Of a stretch of 64,000 bases of DNA, positions 43,709 to 52,674 are shown piece after piece (positions within the stretch are counted from its first letter, which is position 1; each line of letters starts with the position of its first letter). The notes under the pieces are model-generated. The model had not been told where the DNA came from and did no database searches. It saw nothing but the letters and a program-made list of their open reading frames with translations. The DNA is taken from IMG/VR virus record IMGVR_UViG_3300010413_000005, positions 49,819-113,818 of that record; one strand, written 5' to 3'. Position numbers and translations under genes: made by a program. This DNA comes from a virus.

Positions 43709-44074
43709 CTATTCAGAAGATTCGTTCGTTTCGTCTACCAGATTGATTCCCCTCAGCGCTGGAGATTCGAAATCCGCAGATTTGGCCGCTTCTCTTTTCG
43801 ACCTTCTGCTGTGTCTCGCTTCTTTATCGACATTGGTCTGTTCGGAGTCTTCTTTTTCTTCTTGAACAGGTTCTTCTTTTTCCGATGACACCACCACTCT
43901 GTCGATCAATTTAGCGCAATACGATTCCAGATACTCCAATTCAGCGTCGTTCAACTGATACATCGTTCCCGGTCTGACGTGCATAGATCCTTCGAAAGAA
44001 CGAGCGATGTCGGACGGAAAATCAATTTGTTGGATGGGTGCCGATTTGGACACCACAATAACGTTGAGTTTCAT
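43709..44074 (-). CDS. Hypothetical acidic/basic protein near capsid gene
   Basis: A 121-residue protein. The N-terminal half is compact (MKLNVIVVSKSAPIQ, IARSFEGSMHVRPGTMYQLNDAELEYLESY); 'V-R-P-G-x-x-x-x-L-x-x-x-E-x-x-x-L' is a pattern seen in small phage head proteins. The C-terminal half is disordered and highly charged (EKEEPVQEEKEDSEQTNVDK, then RRSKREAAKS). Function unknown. Confidence 0.6.
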   Translation of the reverse strand: MKLNVIVVSKSAPIQQIDFPSDIARSFEGSMHVRPGTMYQLNDAELEYLESYCAKLIDRVVVSSEKEEPVQEEKEDSEQTNVDKEARHSRRSKREAAKSADFESPALRGINLVDETNESSE

Positions 44075-44083
44075 GATTCACCT

Positions 44084-44536
44084 CTAATCGTCGTCGCCTT
44101 CTACTTCGTCGTCGTCATCATCTTCGTCGTCGTCTTCGTCGTCATCGACGTCCATTGGTTCGTCGATTTCCGAAGACGGTTCTCCGTCGCCCAACTCCTG
44201 CTTTACCAGAAGTGCTTTGACCATCTCCGGTTTCTTCATATCCGATTCCATGTCCAAATTGAACTGTTCGGATTGTCCGAGACGAATCAAGTCCGTCTTG
44301 GTCATGGCGTCCAAATCGGACTTGGTGTAAACCTTTTTGACTGGCTTCGGTTCCTCTTTGGGTTTGGCCGGAGCTGTCTTCACTTCTTGAAGCATGGTTA
44401 CGCTGAATTCAGCCTGCCTCTTGTAGTACATAATTTCGCGGTCGTCTGTGATTATTTGCGGTGTTCCGCGAACGAATTTGCGACCGCGCGCGTCGTAAGT
44501 CTCACATTTGTTTAGAACCACTCGAGCTTTTGCCAT
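44084..44536 (-). CDS. HeH/LEM-like small head protein with Asp tail
   Basis: A 150-residue protein. The middle (YTKSDLDAMTKTDLIRLGQS ... KKPEMVKALL, about 70-115) matches the helix-extension-helix (HeH/LEM, Rho-N-like) module that phages often place beside the capsid gene. The last 25 residues are almost only Asp and Glu (DDDEDDDEDDDDDEVEGDDD), DNA-mimic-like in charge. It is the first gene after the capsid protein and after a strong hairpin, so it is probably made at a lower level. Confidence 0.7.
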   Translation of the reverse strand: MAKARVVLNKCETYDARGRKFVRGTPQIITDDREIMYYKRQAEFSVTMLQEVKTAPAKPKEEPKPVKKVYTKSDLDAMTKTDLIRLGQSEQFNLDMESDMKKPEMVKALLVKQELGDGEPSSEIDEPMDVDDDEDDDEDDDDDEVEGDDD

Positions 44537-44609
44537 CTTTGTATCTCCTTTTGACCAATTAATGGCTGGGTTGACGATGAGCGACTAAGTGTCACCCTTT
44601 TGACGCTTA

Positions 44610-44640
44610 AAGCTCGCCAACCTCAAGGGCTAGCGAGCTT
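44610..44640 (-). terminator. Strong hairpin after the major capsid gene
   Basis: Arms AAGCTCGC and GCGAGCTT pair perfectly. On the RNA, five more pairs (two G-U) extend the stem to 13 bp with a five-base loop. It begins 22 bases after the capsid stop codon. Only TTTAAGC follows, not a long T-run, so termination is likely to be partial. The element probably sets a high capsid level or protects the 3' end. Confidence 0.55.
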
Positions 44641-44662
44641 CGAAGCTTCGTGTGGACGGCGA

Positions 44663-45868
44663 TTAGACGCCTGTTCCGATGTTCTTGGTCTTGACGATTG
44701 CCGTCAATTCCTCAAACTGTACGGCGACTTTCGCCGTGATGGCGTATTGGTTTACGCCCTTGTAGATGTCGCGGTCCTTCTCGATCCTGATGTCGCGTCC
44801 GATACCCACGATGAAGTTATTCATGTGTGTAAGCATCAGTTGCGGATAGGCTCGATACGTGACTTTGACCGTGTCTCCGTCGCCGATCGCCCCACCGCCG
44901 ATACGCGCTATAGTTCCGTTGGTCGCGTCCAGGGTGTAATCGGTTGCGGAAATGTACGGAGTAACCGGAGTCGCGTCCAACGTACTCGGGACAACTACCA
45001 CGGATTCCACCGGTCCATTCTTCAAAGCAACAGCGGTCGTACCAGAAAGAACGATGTGCTCTGTGATAGGCGGTTTGAACTCCCACAACGGAACCGGAAC
45101 AGCGGTAATACCGAACGGACCAGGCATCCCGCCTCCGCCACGGGCCGCATCGTCACCTAGTGCGGTCGCGCGCGTCGACAGTTTCTCCATATATATCTGC
45201 CATAGATCCGGAGACAGGTACCATCGCAAGTTGTTTCGATTCCGACGGAACTTGGTAGGCATCGCCAAGATCGAATCCGAGAACACTGACAGGCCTATAT
45301 TTTTGCCCTCCGCGTCCTTCACATTCGCGCCGTCCGCTAACAGACTCCATCCGTCTTGCAACTTCAGGTAGCTGTCTACGCGGTACTTGGTGTTATCGCC
45401 GTTGTCCAGATAATCGCTCTCGAGAACGGCCGGACCTAGCTTGTTGCCGTTGATGTATAACTCTTCCAGGTCGTTAGCCAACCTGGTGGCCATCAATCGA
45501 ACGATCGTATCTTCGATGCTGTCGCCTTCGATGTTCAATTCACGGAAGTTGTCTCCGATTTCGAACGGCACCATGATCTCGCTGGGAGCCAAGGTGATTT
45601 TCGAAGTGGTAATTCCGCGTCGAACTCCGGGATCGACTGCTTCGCTCTTGGGGACAGCCGCGCGCCGGCCAACGCCGATCTTATCGATTTCGAGCGATTC
45701 ATTCCTGAACCGTACGATTCGCGCGTTATCCTTCAAGACTGTCTCATCGATCACGAAATCGATGAAACGGTCGGATTGTGCGGGATTCAGTTTCCCTGCG
45801 GTGGCCAGATCGTCAGCAACTATTGCCGCCTTACTAACCAATTCCTCGTTTGAAATGTTTCCTGGCAT
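44663..45868 (-). CDS. Major capsid protein (HK97 fold)
   Basis: A 401-residue protein. The E-loop/P-domain pattern of PBSX/N4-type HK97-fold capsids is visible: FIDFVIDETVLKDNARIVRF, KITLAPSEIMVPFEIGDNFRELNIEG, IEDTIVRLMATRLANDLEELYINGN, and the C-terminal beta strand pattern LMLTHMNNFIVGIGRDIRIEKDRDIYKGVNQYAITAKVAVQFEE. About 50 residues of an Ig-like insert (TVKVTYRAYPQ) lie before the end. It builds the shell together with the scaffold and protease upstream. Confidence 0.88.
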   Translation of the reverse strand: MPGNISNEELVSKAAIVADDLATAGKLNPAQSDRFIDFVIDETVLKDNARIVRFRNESLEIDKIGVGRRAAVPKSEAVDPGVRRGITTSKITLAPSEIMVPFEIGDNFRELNIEGDSIEDTIVRLMATRLANDLEELYINGNKLGPAVLESDYLDNGDNTKYRVDSYLKLQDGWSLLADGANVKDAEGKNIGLSVFSDSILAMPTKFRRNRNNLRWYLSPDLWQIYMEKLSTRATALGDDAARGGGGMPGPFGITAVPVPLWEFKPPITEHIVLSGTTAVALKNGPVESVVVVPSTLDATPVTPYISATDYTLDATNGTIARIGGGAIGDGDTVKVTYRAYPQLMLTHMNNFIVGIGRDIRIEKDRDIYKGVNQYAITAKVAVQFEELTAIVKTKNIGTGV

Positions 45869-45916
45869 CTCACTATCTCCTTTTGGTTGTTCGTTAGGAA
45901 CCGGCAGATCCGGCTG

Positions 45917-46873
45917 TTACACTACACCCGTGAAAAGGCTTTTGCCCTTTTGGACTTGCGTTTCGGTGTTCCCGTCGTCGATTGACCGAGACGGATTGTG
46001 TGGTTGTTCCAGAGCATCCAGACGCTTCACAACGTCGTCGATGTTCTTTTGAGTCTTCTCTTGTCCCGCCTTGACCACGGTGGCCAAATCGCGAATGGCA
46101 GATACCAATTCGCCTTGAGCTTCCGGAGCTTGTCCTTCGCTCTTGGACACGCCGGCCAACGCCGGTTTGGTCGTGTTGGGATTGGAATGGATGGCCACGG
46201 CCGGAACCGATGAATTCGGAGACATACCTACCGGAACCGCCTCCATCATCAGTTTCTGCAGCGTATCGATCGCTTGCTGAAGCTGCGTAATACGCTCCGG
46301 AGTGAAATGCTTCGCTTTCGCGATAGCGTCCAGAACGGTGCCCGCGATTTCGCTAGCAGAAGGAGCAGCCGGAGCAGCCGGAGTCGAATCGGCGCCCTCC
46401 GCGTCCTTCTTCACCTTCTTCATGGGCGGTTTCATTCCCTGGAATCCCTTTTCGAATTCCTCCATGGCTTTGGTCAGAGCTTCGTCCTTGAGTCCGGCCG
46501 CTTCGAACTTCGATTTGGCGAAAGCGATCGGATCGAAATCCGTCTTGTCGCCCTTCTCTACGTTCTCCGACTTATCGGAATCGTTGCTCTTGTTTGCGCC
46601 CTTTTCCACATCTGAAACGATGCTGTCCACAAGGCTGTTCACTTTATCGAGAGCTTTTTGGACAGCGTCGTTCTCTACCTTTTCGACGTCCAAAGCAACC
46701 TTGGTGACATCATTGTTTTCAGTAGCTGGCGTGTTTTGGTCTTTATTTCCTGGCATTGTATCCTCCTGTAATCGCTTTGCTACTAAAAATTCGACTTGGT
46801 TAGCTGGAGTGTCCACTAGGGATACTTCGTTAACCTGCAGATCTAAAAATCGCCTATTGGCTTCTTTCGGCAA
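45917..46873 (-). CDS. Capsid scaffold protein with XkdF tail motif
   Basis: A 318-residue protein. The first 39 residues (LDLQVNEVSLVDTPANQVEFLVAK) are the 'E-V-S-L-V-D-x-P-A-N' end motif of XkdF proteases. The rest is long, charged and helical, with the typical FTPERITQLQQAIDTLQKLM helix, as in scaffolds. It starts with TTG (GGAG eight bases upstream), 15 bases after the protease stop and in the same frame. A second start, ATG at 46756, has a perfect AGGAGG five bases before it, so a nested 279-residue scaffold is probably the main product. Confidence 0.72.
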   Translation of the reverse strand: MPKEANRRFLDLQVNEVSLVDTPANQVEFLVAKRLQEDTMPGNKDQNTPATENNDVTKVALDVEKVENDAVQKALDKVNSLVDSIVSDVEKGANKSNDSDKSENVEKGDKTDFDPIAFAKSKFEAAGLKDEALTKAMEEFEKGFQGMKPPMKKVKKDAEGADSTPAAPAAPSASEIAGTVLDAIAKAKHFTPERITQLQQAIDTLQKLMMEAVPVGMSPNSSVPAVAIHSNPNTTKPALAGVSKSEGQAPEAQGELVSAIRDLATVVKAGQEKTQKNIDDVVKRLDALEQPHNPSRSIDDGNTETQVQKGKSLFTGVV

Positions 46874-46888
46874 AGTATTTCTCCATTT

Positions 46889-47422
46889 TTACTCTTTCAA
46901 TTTCTGCGTCATAGCCTTGCCACCGATGGAAAGGCCGGTTATGCTGCCTTCTTTTATCTTCTTCCACACGGCCGCGTCGTTCACCTTTATGACCATGATC
47001 CAGGTGCCCGCTTTTACGATGCTGGAACCGATGGACATATCTATCGGAGCCGTATACGATTGTCGCAGCTCGAATCGCTGTTTGAAATCCTTGTGCATAT
47101 AGCCCAAGGTGGTAGACTTGTTGTACGAAGCCAAGAAATCGCCGGCCGCCTTTTCGATGACGGCTGCGGACATGATGTCGTAATGTGCGTCGACGGTTTC
47201 CGGCTGTAACACCAGGCCGGTTATCTCTTGTTTGTCTTCATTGGCCTTGGTGATCGGTACGAATAAACGAAAGTCTTCTCCGCGGTCGTCGCTTCGAGCT
47301 TCAACTGCGTCGATTGTAGGCGTCAAAGCGTTCTTTTGGATCGCGTCCAAAATGGCCAACGCCCTGTATGCCTTGAATACCGCTCGGATAGCGGTTTCTA
47401 ACTGTTGGTTGCTGTGTGCCAT
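46889..47422 (-). CDS. XkdF-like prohead serine protease
   Basis: A 177-residue protein with the XkdF core: VDAHYDIMSAAVIEKAAGDFL, YMHKDFKQRFELRQSYTAPIDM, IVKAGTWIMVIKVNDAAVW and GSITGLSIGGKA. It would cleave scaffold and capsid during head maturation. The usual C-terminal LVDxPAN motif of the family is absent here because of an in-frame TAA (46889-46891); it reappears in the next gene in the same frame. Confidence 0.82.
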   Translation of the reverse strand: MAHSNQQLETAIRAVFKAYRALAILDAIQKNALTPTIDAVEARSDDRGEDFRLFVPITKANEDKQEITGLVLQPETVDAHYDIMSAAVIEKAAGDFLASYNKSTTLGYMHKDFKQRFELRQSYTAPIDMSIGSSIVKAGTWIMVIKVNDAAVWKKIKEGSITGLSIGGKAMTQKLKE

Positions 47423-47452
47423 TACTCAAAGAATAATGTACACTTACACCAG

Positions 47453-48685
47453 TTAGCTAATTACGGGCATAGTAGCGGGCCTTTTTGTAGGGTGTTTTCC
47501 ACCCTTAGGAACTCCGCTTTTTGGCGTAGGTTTGGGAGTATTTCTTCGAGTAGGAGAAGTTTTGTTTGGTATGGAAATAATGGTTTTGCGTTCGTATGAA
47601 GTGAGAGCGCTGAAATATCTCGATTCTTGTGATATATCTACTGTGGTACGGCATCGAAAATGAAAAGGAGGCAGAACAATACCACTTTTAGCCAACGCGG
47701 CAGAATCGCTCCTGCCCACATCTCCAGATTTCGGAGATATGGTTTGGAGTTCTTTGTATGACATCCAAGGGTGCGCCGCTCTCACATCATCCGGATTGGT
47801 CGCTCCGGCCTCGCTCTCGATTTGTTGAACGGCGTCTTCTACCAAAAACACTTTGCCGTTCATATGTTGACAAATTTCCGAAGTCCTCCGATCCATAGGA
47901 TTGACCAATACAAATCGGGTGACTCCTACGTCTACAAATGATCTCACTTGTCCACGTACTCTCGAGTTGGTGGCTGTGTTAGCTGCCAAGCCTTCAAAGT
48001 ATTGAGATTGAGTTCCGTAGAATCCTCCGGGAGTCTGTACTTTGCGTAACGATTCTCTAACAGCCATACTCATGGCCAAACCGGCATCGTTACGTCCCAA
48101 GCCCAACTTCATCGTATCTTCTACTGATCCTCTCACCACGACACTTACGTTGCTGTCGTAGTGTTCTCCGATCCAGATCATTTGATCGTCTTGAAGAGCG
48201 TCGATAGCGCTATCGTCTAACAAATCGAAGTCCGGTTTGACCTTGGCCTTTTTTGCCTTCTCTACCGGTTCCGACAATTTGTCTAACAACGCGGAACTGT
48301 ATTGTAATGATGATTTTGTATTCTTGTTGGCCTTTTTGAAACCGGCTGTTCTGGCCAATTTGTAAATTTCCGCTATCGAATTGGTGTACGGTTTGGCTAC
48401 GTCGGTAGACCATTTGTCCATGTATCTTCCTACCAACGCGGTTATCTCTTTGGCGTTGCTCCCGGAACGCGCTCGCGCGCCGGCCGCGTCAGCAGCTTGT
48501 TTGCTCCTCAGATTCCACGAGGCATTTAGGATCTGATTCATCCTGTATTCGGCTCGAGCGATTTGCGCTACTTCCGACAACACGAGCGCTTTCGCTATCA
48601 ACCGATCGCCTTCACTCAACAACAAGTTCATAGCGGCGAACTCTTTGGCACACGCCTCGCATTCGAATTCGCTTTTCAGAGACAT
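47453..48685 (-). CDS. MuF-like head morphogenesis protein (SPP1 gp7 class)
   Basis: A 410-residue minor head protein. The C-terminal domain shows the Mu-F signature: ITRFVLVNPMDRRTSEICQHMNGKVF and LPPFHFRCRTTVDI, with the conserved Cys-Cys pair. The N-terminal 120 residues are helical and start with CEAC (9-12). It binds the portal and helps DNA ejection or capsid assembly. The last 45 residues are basic and Pro/Thr-rich. It follows the portal gene, as in SPP1 and PBSX. Confidence 0.82.
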   Translation of the reverse strand: MSLKSEFECEACAKEFAAMNLLLSEGDRLIAKALVLSEVAQIARAEYRMNQILNASWNLRSKQAADAAGARARSGSNAKEITALVGRYMDKWSTDVAKPYTNSIAEIYKLARTAGFKKANKNTKSSLQYSSALLDKLSEPVEKAKKAKVKPDFDLLDDSAIDALQDDQMIWIGEHYDSNVSVVVRGSVEDTMKLGLGRNDAGLAMSMAVRESLRKVQTPGGFYGTQSQYFEGLAANTATNSRVRGQVRSFVDVGVTRFVLVNPMDRRTSEICQHMNGKVFLVEDAVQQIESEAGATNPDDVRAAHPWMSYKELQTISPKSGDVGRSDSAALAKSGIVLPPFHFRCRTTVDISQESRYFSALTSYERKTIISIPNKTSPTRRNTPKPTPKSGVPKGGKHPTKRPATMPVIS

Positions 48686-48694
48686 TACAACTCG

Positions 48695-50479
48695 CTATTC
48701 TTCCGTTTTAGACTTCCACAATTGTTCCAATTTTTTATTGATTTTGAGCAATCGTTCTGCCGCCAACATAACAACGTCGTCGTCTTCTATGATTTCGTCG
48801 TCGGATAGAACTCCTAATGCTTTCAAAGCGGTCACTTGTTGTCCAGGTTCCGTTGGCTCCGCTTTGTTCTTCACGGCTTCAGCCATGGTAAGTGAGAAGG
48901 GCATATCTTTCGGGAATCCCACGGGGAAATCTCCCAAGTCTCTGCCTAGTATTTCTTCCAACATACTTCTGGCGATGGCGGGTGTCATTCCTCCGGTCTT
49001 CTCGGAAGTGGCCAATATCTTGACCAATTTATCGTTGTCCGTGGTATTAGGAGAGTTGGATTTGAATGTGTGGAATATGATTCCCATTTCCGGGAATATG
49101 ATACGATTCATAAGTTCATCGAACTTATCGCGCTCCGGAGCGAATATCTGTTCGTCGGCCAGGCGCCGGCTGGACTCCGCCGTTGTTCTCGTGTAGTCGT
49201 CCGCGCGCCCTACGAATATCGGAGGCAACCTGAATGCTCTGCGTATTTTATCTTGGTTGTTTGAGGAGTAATTTTGAAATAGCGAGTCTCTATTTTGGGC
49301 ATCGGTCAGAGGTTTGATATCGATTTTGAATTGTCCTCCGTCTTCTCCTTCGAATCCTCTGCCCTCCGCTTCTACGATTAGAAATTTGCTGTAATTGTCG
49401 CTGCCTTGAATTTGGCTTTCCACGAAGTCTTCGATTCTTTTGATCGTTCCTTCCGTAAGCTGTCCGTTGGATACCAACACGGCCATCGACGGTATGTTGT
49501 TGTTCCTCAAAGTGACATAATTGATCTCTTCGGCCGCGCGGTCGCCGAATATGGACAACAGATTGCCTATGAATCTGGGCAACCCGTAAGCAGATCGAGC
49601 TGAATATATCGACCTGTGGATGATTTCTGTCGCTTTCTTCTCTTCTGGAAACGACGCCAGTTTGCTTTCCGGAATCAACGTTCCGTTTTCACAATCGTAA
49701 GTTCTGGGATCTCCGAATTCTTTGAACCAACGTATCCTGTGGCTGGTGACCGAATTTCCCGCGGTGACGCTGGAAGCATAACGACATTGTATGTATCTCC
49801 TGAACCTCTTCAATCGCTTTAGCGACCGCGTTTTTATCGTTCCGTCCTCTTGCAATTCGAGTATTTTACGATTGCACTCCGTGTGTTCAGGTTCCATCCT
49901 ACCGATTCTCATTTGATAGGCGGGCATGTGTGTGAAACTCTGAATGTTGCCCTTGCTGTCTCTGAGAACTTCGAAGTAAGCATTTCCTGTGGTCTCGATA
50001 TCGGTCCTCTGCTTCTCCCTGAATTCTATGAACGTCTCCTCCGTGCACCATTTGAAGAAATTCTTCAATCTTACCTGTTCGGCGTTTATTTGCTTTTTGA
50101 TCGATTCTTCTATCTCGGATTCTTCTTTTTCTTTCATTATCGAAGGGAATCGATATCCGGTAGACTCTATGTTGGTAACCATAGACGCTACCGATTGTCC
50201 CAACTCGCTGTTGTGTTCCGGTAACATGGTGAGAGTCAATAAATCGAACGGAGGAGATATCGCCTTGCCTTGTTCTATCAGACTCTGCAAATGATCATCT
50301 TCTATGGATTTGCTGGGTCTGGGTTCAGCCGTCGGATCCAAAGTCGATTGTTTCTTTACTTCGATGACATGTGCCCTGATGGAACTGATAGCCCGTTTGT
50401 TGTAGCTATTACCAATGCTGTTGAAATCGGATTTCTTTTTCGAATCTGATTCGGTTTGTTTTTTTGCTTTTTTTGTCAT
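48695..50479 (-). CDS. Portal protein
   Basis: A 594-residue portal. Typical segments are DLLTLTMLPEHNSELGQSVASMVTNIESTGYRF, FIEFREKQRTDIETTGNAYFEVLRDSKG and GLPRFIGNLLSIFGDRAAEEINYVTLRNNNIPSMAVLVSNG, followed by a clip-to-crown region with QIQGSDNYSKFLIVEAEG. It forms the dodecameric DNA gate at one capsid vertex. The start shares TGATG with the terminase stop. The N-terminus is Lys/Ser-rich and probably disordered. Confidence 0.85.
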   Translation of the reverse strand: MTKKAKKQTESDSKKKSDFNSIGNSYNKRAISSIRAHVIEVKKQSTLDPTAEPRPSKSIEDDHLQSLIEQGKAISPPFDLLTLTMLPEHNSELGQSVASMVTNIESTGYRFPSIMKEKEESEIEESIKKQINAEQVRLKNFFKWCTEETFIEFREKQRTDIETTGNAYFEVLRDSKGNIQSFTHMPAYQMRIGRMEPEHTECNRKILELQEDGTIKTRSLKRLKRFRRYIQCRYASSVTAGNSVTSHRIRWFKEFGDPRTYDCENGTLIPESKLASFPEEKKATEIIHRSIYSARSAYGLPRFIGNLLSIFGDRAAEEINYVTLRNNNIPSMAVLVSNGQLTEGTIKRIEDFVESQIQGSDNYSKFLIVEAEGRGFEGEDGGQFKIDIKPLTDAQNRDSLFQNYSSNNQDKIRRAFRLPPIFVGRADDYTRTTAESSRRLADEQIFAPERDKFDELMNRIIFPEMGIIFHTFKSNSPNTTDNDKLVKILATSEKTGGMTPAIARSMLEEILGRDLGDFPVGFPKDMPFSLTMAEAVKNKAEPTEPGQQVTALKALGVLSDDEIIEDDDVVMLAAERLLKINKKLEQLWKSKTEE

Positions 50480-51954
50480 CAGATCACTCCTGGTTCCGAT
50501 GTTCGGGAACTGCGCCTCTTCATTCTACTACCAGTCACTGCCAAATCAAACGCATCGAACAAATCCTTGTACTCGTAATTCGGGAACAACACCAATTGTT
50601 CCACCAACAAATCGTGTTCGTTCTTTTTGAAGAACATCCGACCTTGTTCAAACAAAGGCTCGAGCTTCATAGCCCTGGTCACTTTGTCCTTGTCGGTATT
50701 CTTGGGACGTACTCTAATTCCAGGATAAGTGTCTTGTAATGTGTGTATCTGTCCCAATTGATATTGATTCGATTCGACTACCGCAACAATTGGATCCCAT
50801 CTACGGTAGAATCTCAAAATCATTTTCGTTTGTTGAGAGAATCTCAATTGTCCTTCGTAATAATCCAAGGTGTAGTACGCTGTTCGGTCCTTCGTCGCTC
50901 CTATCACAACGATCGCGAACTTATCGGCTGCCTCGCTCTCCGAGATGGCCAAGTCCACTCCCATGAACACGCGCAACCCGGCCAACGAAGGATACTCCGC
51001 TGGATCTATCCTTTGGCAATCGTCGTATTGGAATATCTCTCCCTTCATCGCTTCGGTATCGCATTGATACTGCGCGTTGAAGATTATGAGACCGCTCTTT
51101 CTCTTCTTCTTGGCGAACCATTCCGGAGGTCGCTTCTCCGGCCATGGACTTTGTCCTTTTTCGTTCAGAGCTTTGATGATGTGGTGGTGATTCTTCAGCT
51201 CGTTTTCTATCAAGTGTCCATACAAATCGGAGTAGTGATATCGCGTTCCGAGTCTATGGAACTCTCCTCTGTGAGGAACGTCCGGATCCGGAGGGTCAAG
51301 CGTAGGATCGAGCGTTTGATAATACCATTGTTTGGTCTTATCGCGCATGTGTTTGGTGCGCGAATTCTCTTCGTCTATCAAATCGTCTGCGATTATCACA
51401 TCGTAGTGTTTACTAACGATGGTGCCTTCGACTCCTACGCATGTAATCGACGCTTCTTTTTCCTTGGAATTTCGAGGCAGCACCTCGATTTCTTTGTTGT
51501 CCCACTTCTTGGTTCTCTGCGAATCATAATACGGACCGAATATCTCGGCCAGTCGTTCGTTGGATTCGAACTGTTTTTTGATCGACTTGAGAAACGCCTC
51601 TGCGTTTTGTAAGCTCTTGGAAGCTATAAGAATCCTCAAATTGGGATTCTTCAGCAACAGATGTATGGCCTTGGTTACCGTACAAGTGGTACTCTTTCCG
51701 GCGCCGCGGAAAGCCAATTGTAGATTGTCCGGATGAAGGAATTGATACTGCATCATCCGGAGATGAAACGGCATCACCTCGTATCCAAGGACTTCGGTGG
51801 CCAATATATCGATGCGATTACGCTCGATTACCGCGCGTCGTATCCACTCGTTGGTTACTTCTACGCAGTGCTGGTGATAATCGACTAGTTGTGTTCGATT
51901 AGCACGACGTAGATCAACATCAGATAACGCCAAGGCTGATGTGCTAACATTCAC
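50479..51954 (-). CDS. terL: Terminase large subunit
   Basis: A 491-residue packaging motor. The ATPase half has an adenine-motif-like region, Walker A FRGAGKST (82-89), Walker B VIIADD (186-191) and a coupling region. The nuclease half has GVDLAIS (first acid), VVESNQYQ and DLFDAFDLAV (third acid), the RNase-H-like catalytic triad. GTG at 51954 is taken as start because it gives a 4-base GTGA overlap with the preceding gene and has GGAG upstream; TTG at 51969 would overlap more. Confidence 0.9.
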   Translation of the reverse strand: MNVSTSALALSDVDLRRANRTQLVDYHQHCVEVTNEWIRRAVIERNRIDILATEVLGYEVMPFHLRMMQYQFLHPDNLQLAFRGAGKSTTCTVTKAIHLLLKNPNLRILIASKSLQNAEAFLKSIKKQFESNERLAEIFGPYYDSQRTKKWDNKEIEVLPRNSKEKEASITCVGVEGTIVSKHYDVIIADDLIDEENSRTKHMRDKTKQWYYQTLDPTLDPPDPDVPHRGEFHRLGTRYHYSDLYGHLIENELKNHHHIIKALNEKGQSPWPEKRPPEWFAKKKRKSGLIIFNAQYQCDTEAMKGEIFQYDDCQRIDPAEYPSLAGLRVFMGVDLAISESEAADKFAIVVIGATKDRTAYYTLDYYEGQLRFSQQTKMILRFYRRWDPIVAVVESNQYQLGQIHTLQDTYPGIRVRPKNTDKDKVTRAMKLEPLFEQGRMFFKKNEHDLLVEQLVLFPNYEYKDLFDAFDLAVTGSRMKRRSSRTSEPGVI

Positions 51955-52241
51955 AGAACTCCGTTCCAAAATTGGGATTCGGCCGCCTTCGTTACCGCAG
52001 ATTTTCCGGACGCAGGTTCGATGGATGATCTAAAGCCGTGGCTTTTCAACCATTGTCGCGCTCGAGCTACGGTCCAAGTGCGGCGATCGAATCGAATTGA
52101 TTGGATTTCCGTTTTACCACTAGGTAAAACTCCGAATATCACAGTCACTCCCTTGGGCGATCCTGGCAATTTTCCTGTCCTCATCTTGGAATATCTGCCA
52201 GGATCTCTTTGGCGAGCGGCGTGTTGATTAGGGTACGGCAC
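51951..52241 (-). CDS. Small protein upstream of terminase
   Basis: A 96-residue basic protein. The part IQSIRFDRRTWTVARARQWLKSHGF is a small module I know from the N-terminus of XkdF-type phage proteins, where it reads 'S-I-R-F-D-k-x-x-W-t-x-x-x-A-x-x-W-L-x-x-H'. Here it stands alone. The GTG start at 52241 has only a weak AAG nearby; an ATG 19 codons later is possible but has no Shine-Dalgarno site. It may be an accessory packaging protein. Confidence 0.55.
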   Translation of the reverse strand: MPYPNQHAARQRDPGRYSKMRTGKLPGSPKGVTVIFGVLPSGKTEIQSIRFDRRTWTVARARQWLKSHGFRSSIEPASGKSAVTKAAESQFWNGVL

Positions 52242-52242
52242 C

Positions 52243-52611
52243 TTAGAATTCTATCTCCTCATCCGCTCCGGCCAATAGAATCTTGGTCGTTCCGGTATCG
52301 GCGCCGGAAGTAGCTCCGATGAACACTATTCGATCTAGCACATCTATCGTCGTTTCCCACGATACGTTCGCGCCCTTCGCGGCGAAAGTCAACGCGGTGT
52401 GCAGATCGATGAAAGCGTCCGCCTCTTCGCTCCACACCCAAACCTGGATGGCCGGATTCGCTCCTCCGGCCGCGACTATTTGGATGTGTAATTTTCTGAA
52501 TCTGAAACATTGAGCTCCGGATCCTTTTTTCGCCGTAGGAGTGGCCGGATCGTTAGCCGTCAACGTTCTGTATAATTTGTAATTAGGTGCTCTCTCGATT
52601 GAAGCGGGCAT
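52243..52611 (-). CDS. Small virion protein (beta-rich)
   Basis: A 122-residue protein with two repeated strand-turn blocks (CFRFRKLHIQIVAAGGANPAIQVWVWSEEADAFID; ANVSWETTIDVLDRIVFIGATSGADTGTTKILLAG). The pattern is typical of small phage decoration or adaptor beta-sandwiches. It lies in the terminase region, next to another small gene of similar type. Start ATG has GGAGG upstream. Confidence 0.6.
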   Translation of the reverse strand: MPASIERAPNYKLYRTLTANDPATPTAKKGSGAQCFRFRKLHIQIVAAGGANPAIQVWVWSEEADAFIDLHTALTFAAKGANVSWETTIDVLDRIVFIGATSGADTGTTKILLAGADEEIEF

Positions 52612-52674
52612 ATCGCCTCCTGTGATTGACGCGACGTAGGCGACTTGCGCCGCCTATCGTACGCGCCGGTTGGG

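Noticed and set aside
52637-52656. Six-bp inverted repeat TAGGCG/CGCCTA between two small virion genes
   Set aside because: Short stem, no T-run, and such repeats are expected by chance in this GC-richer gap.
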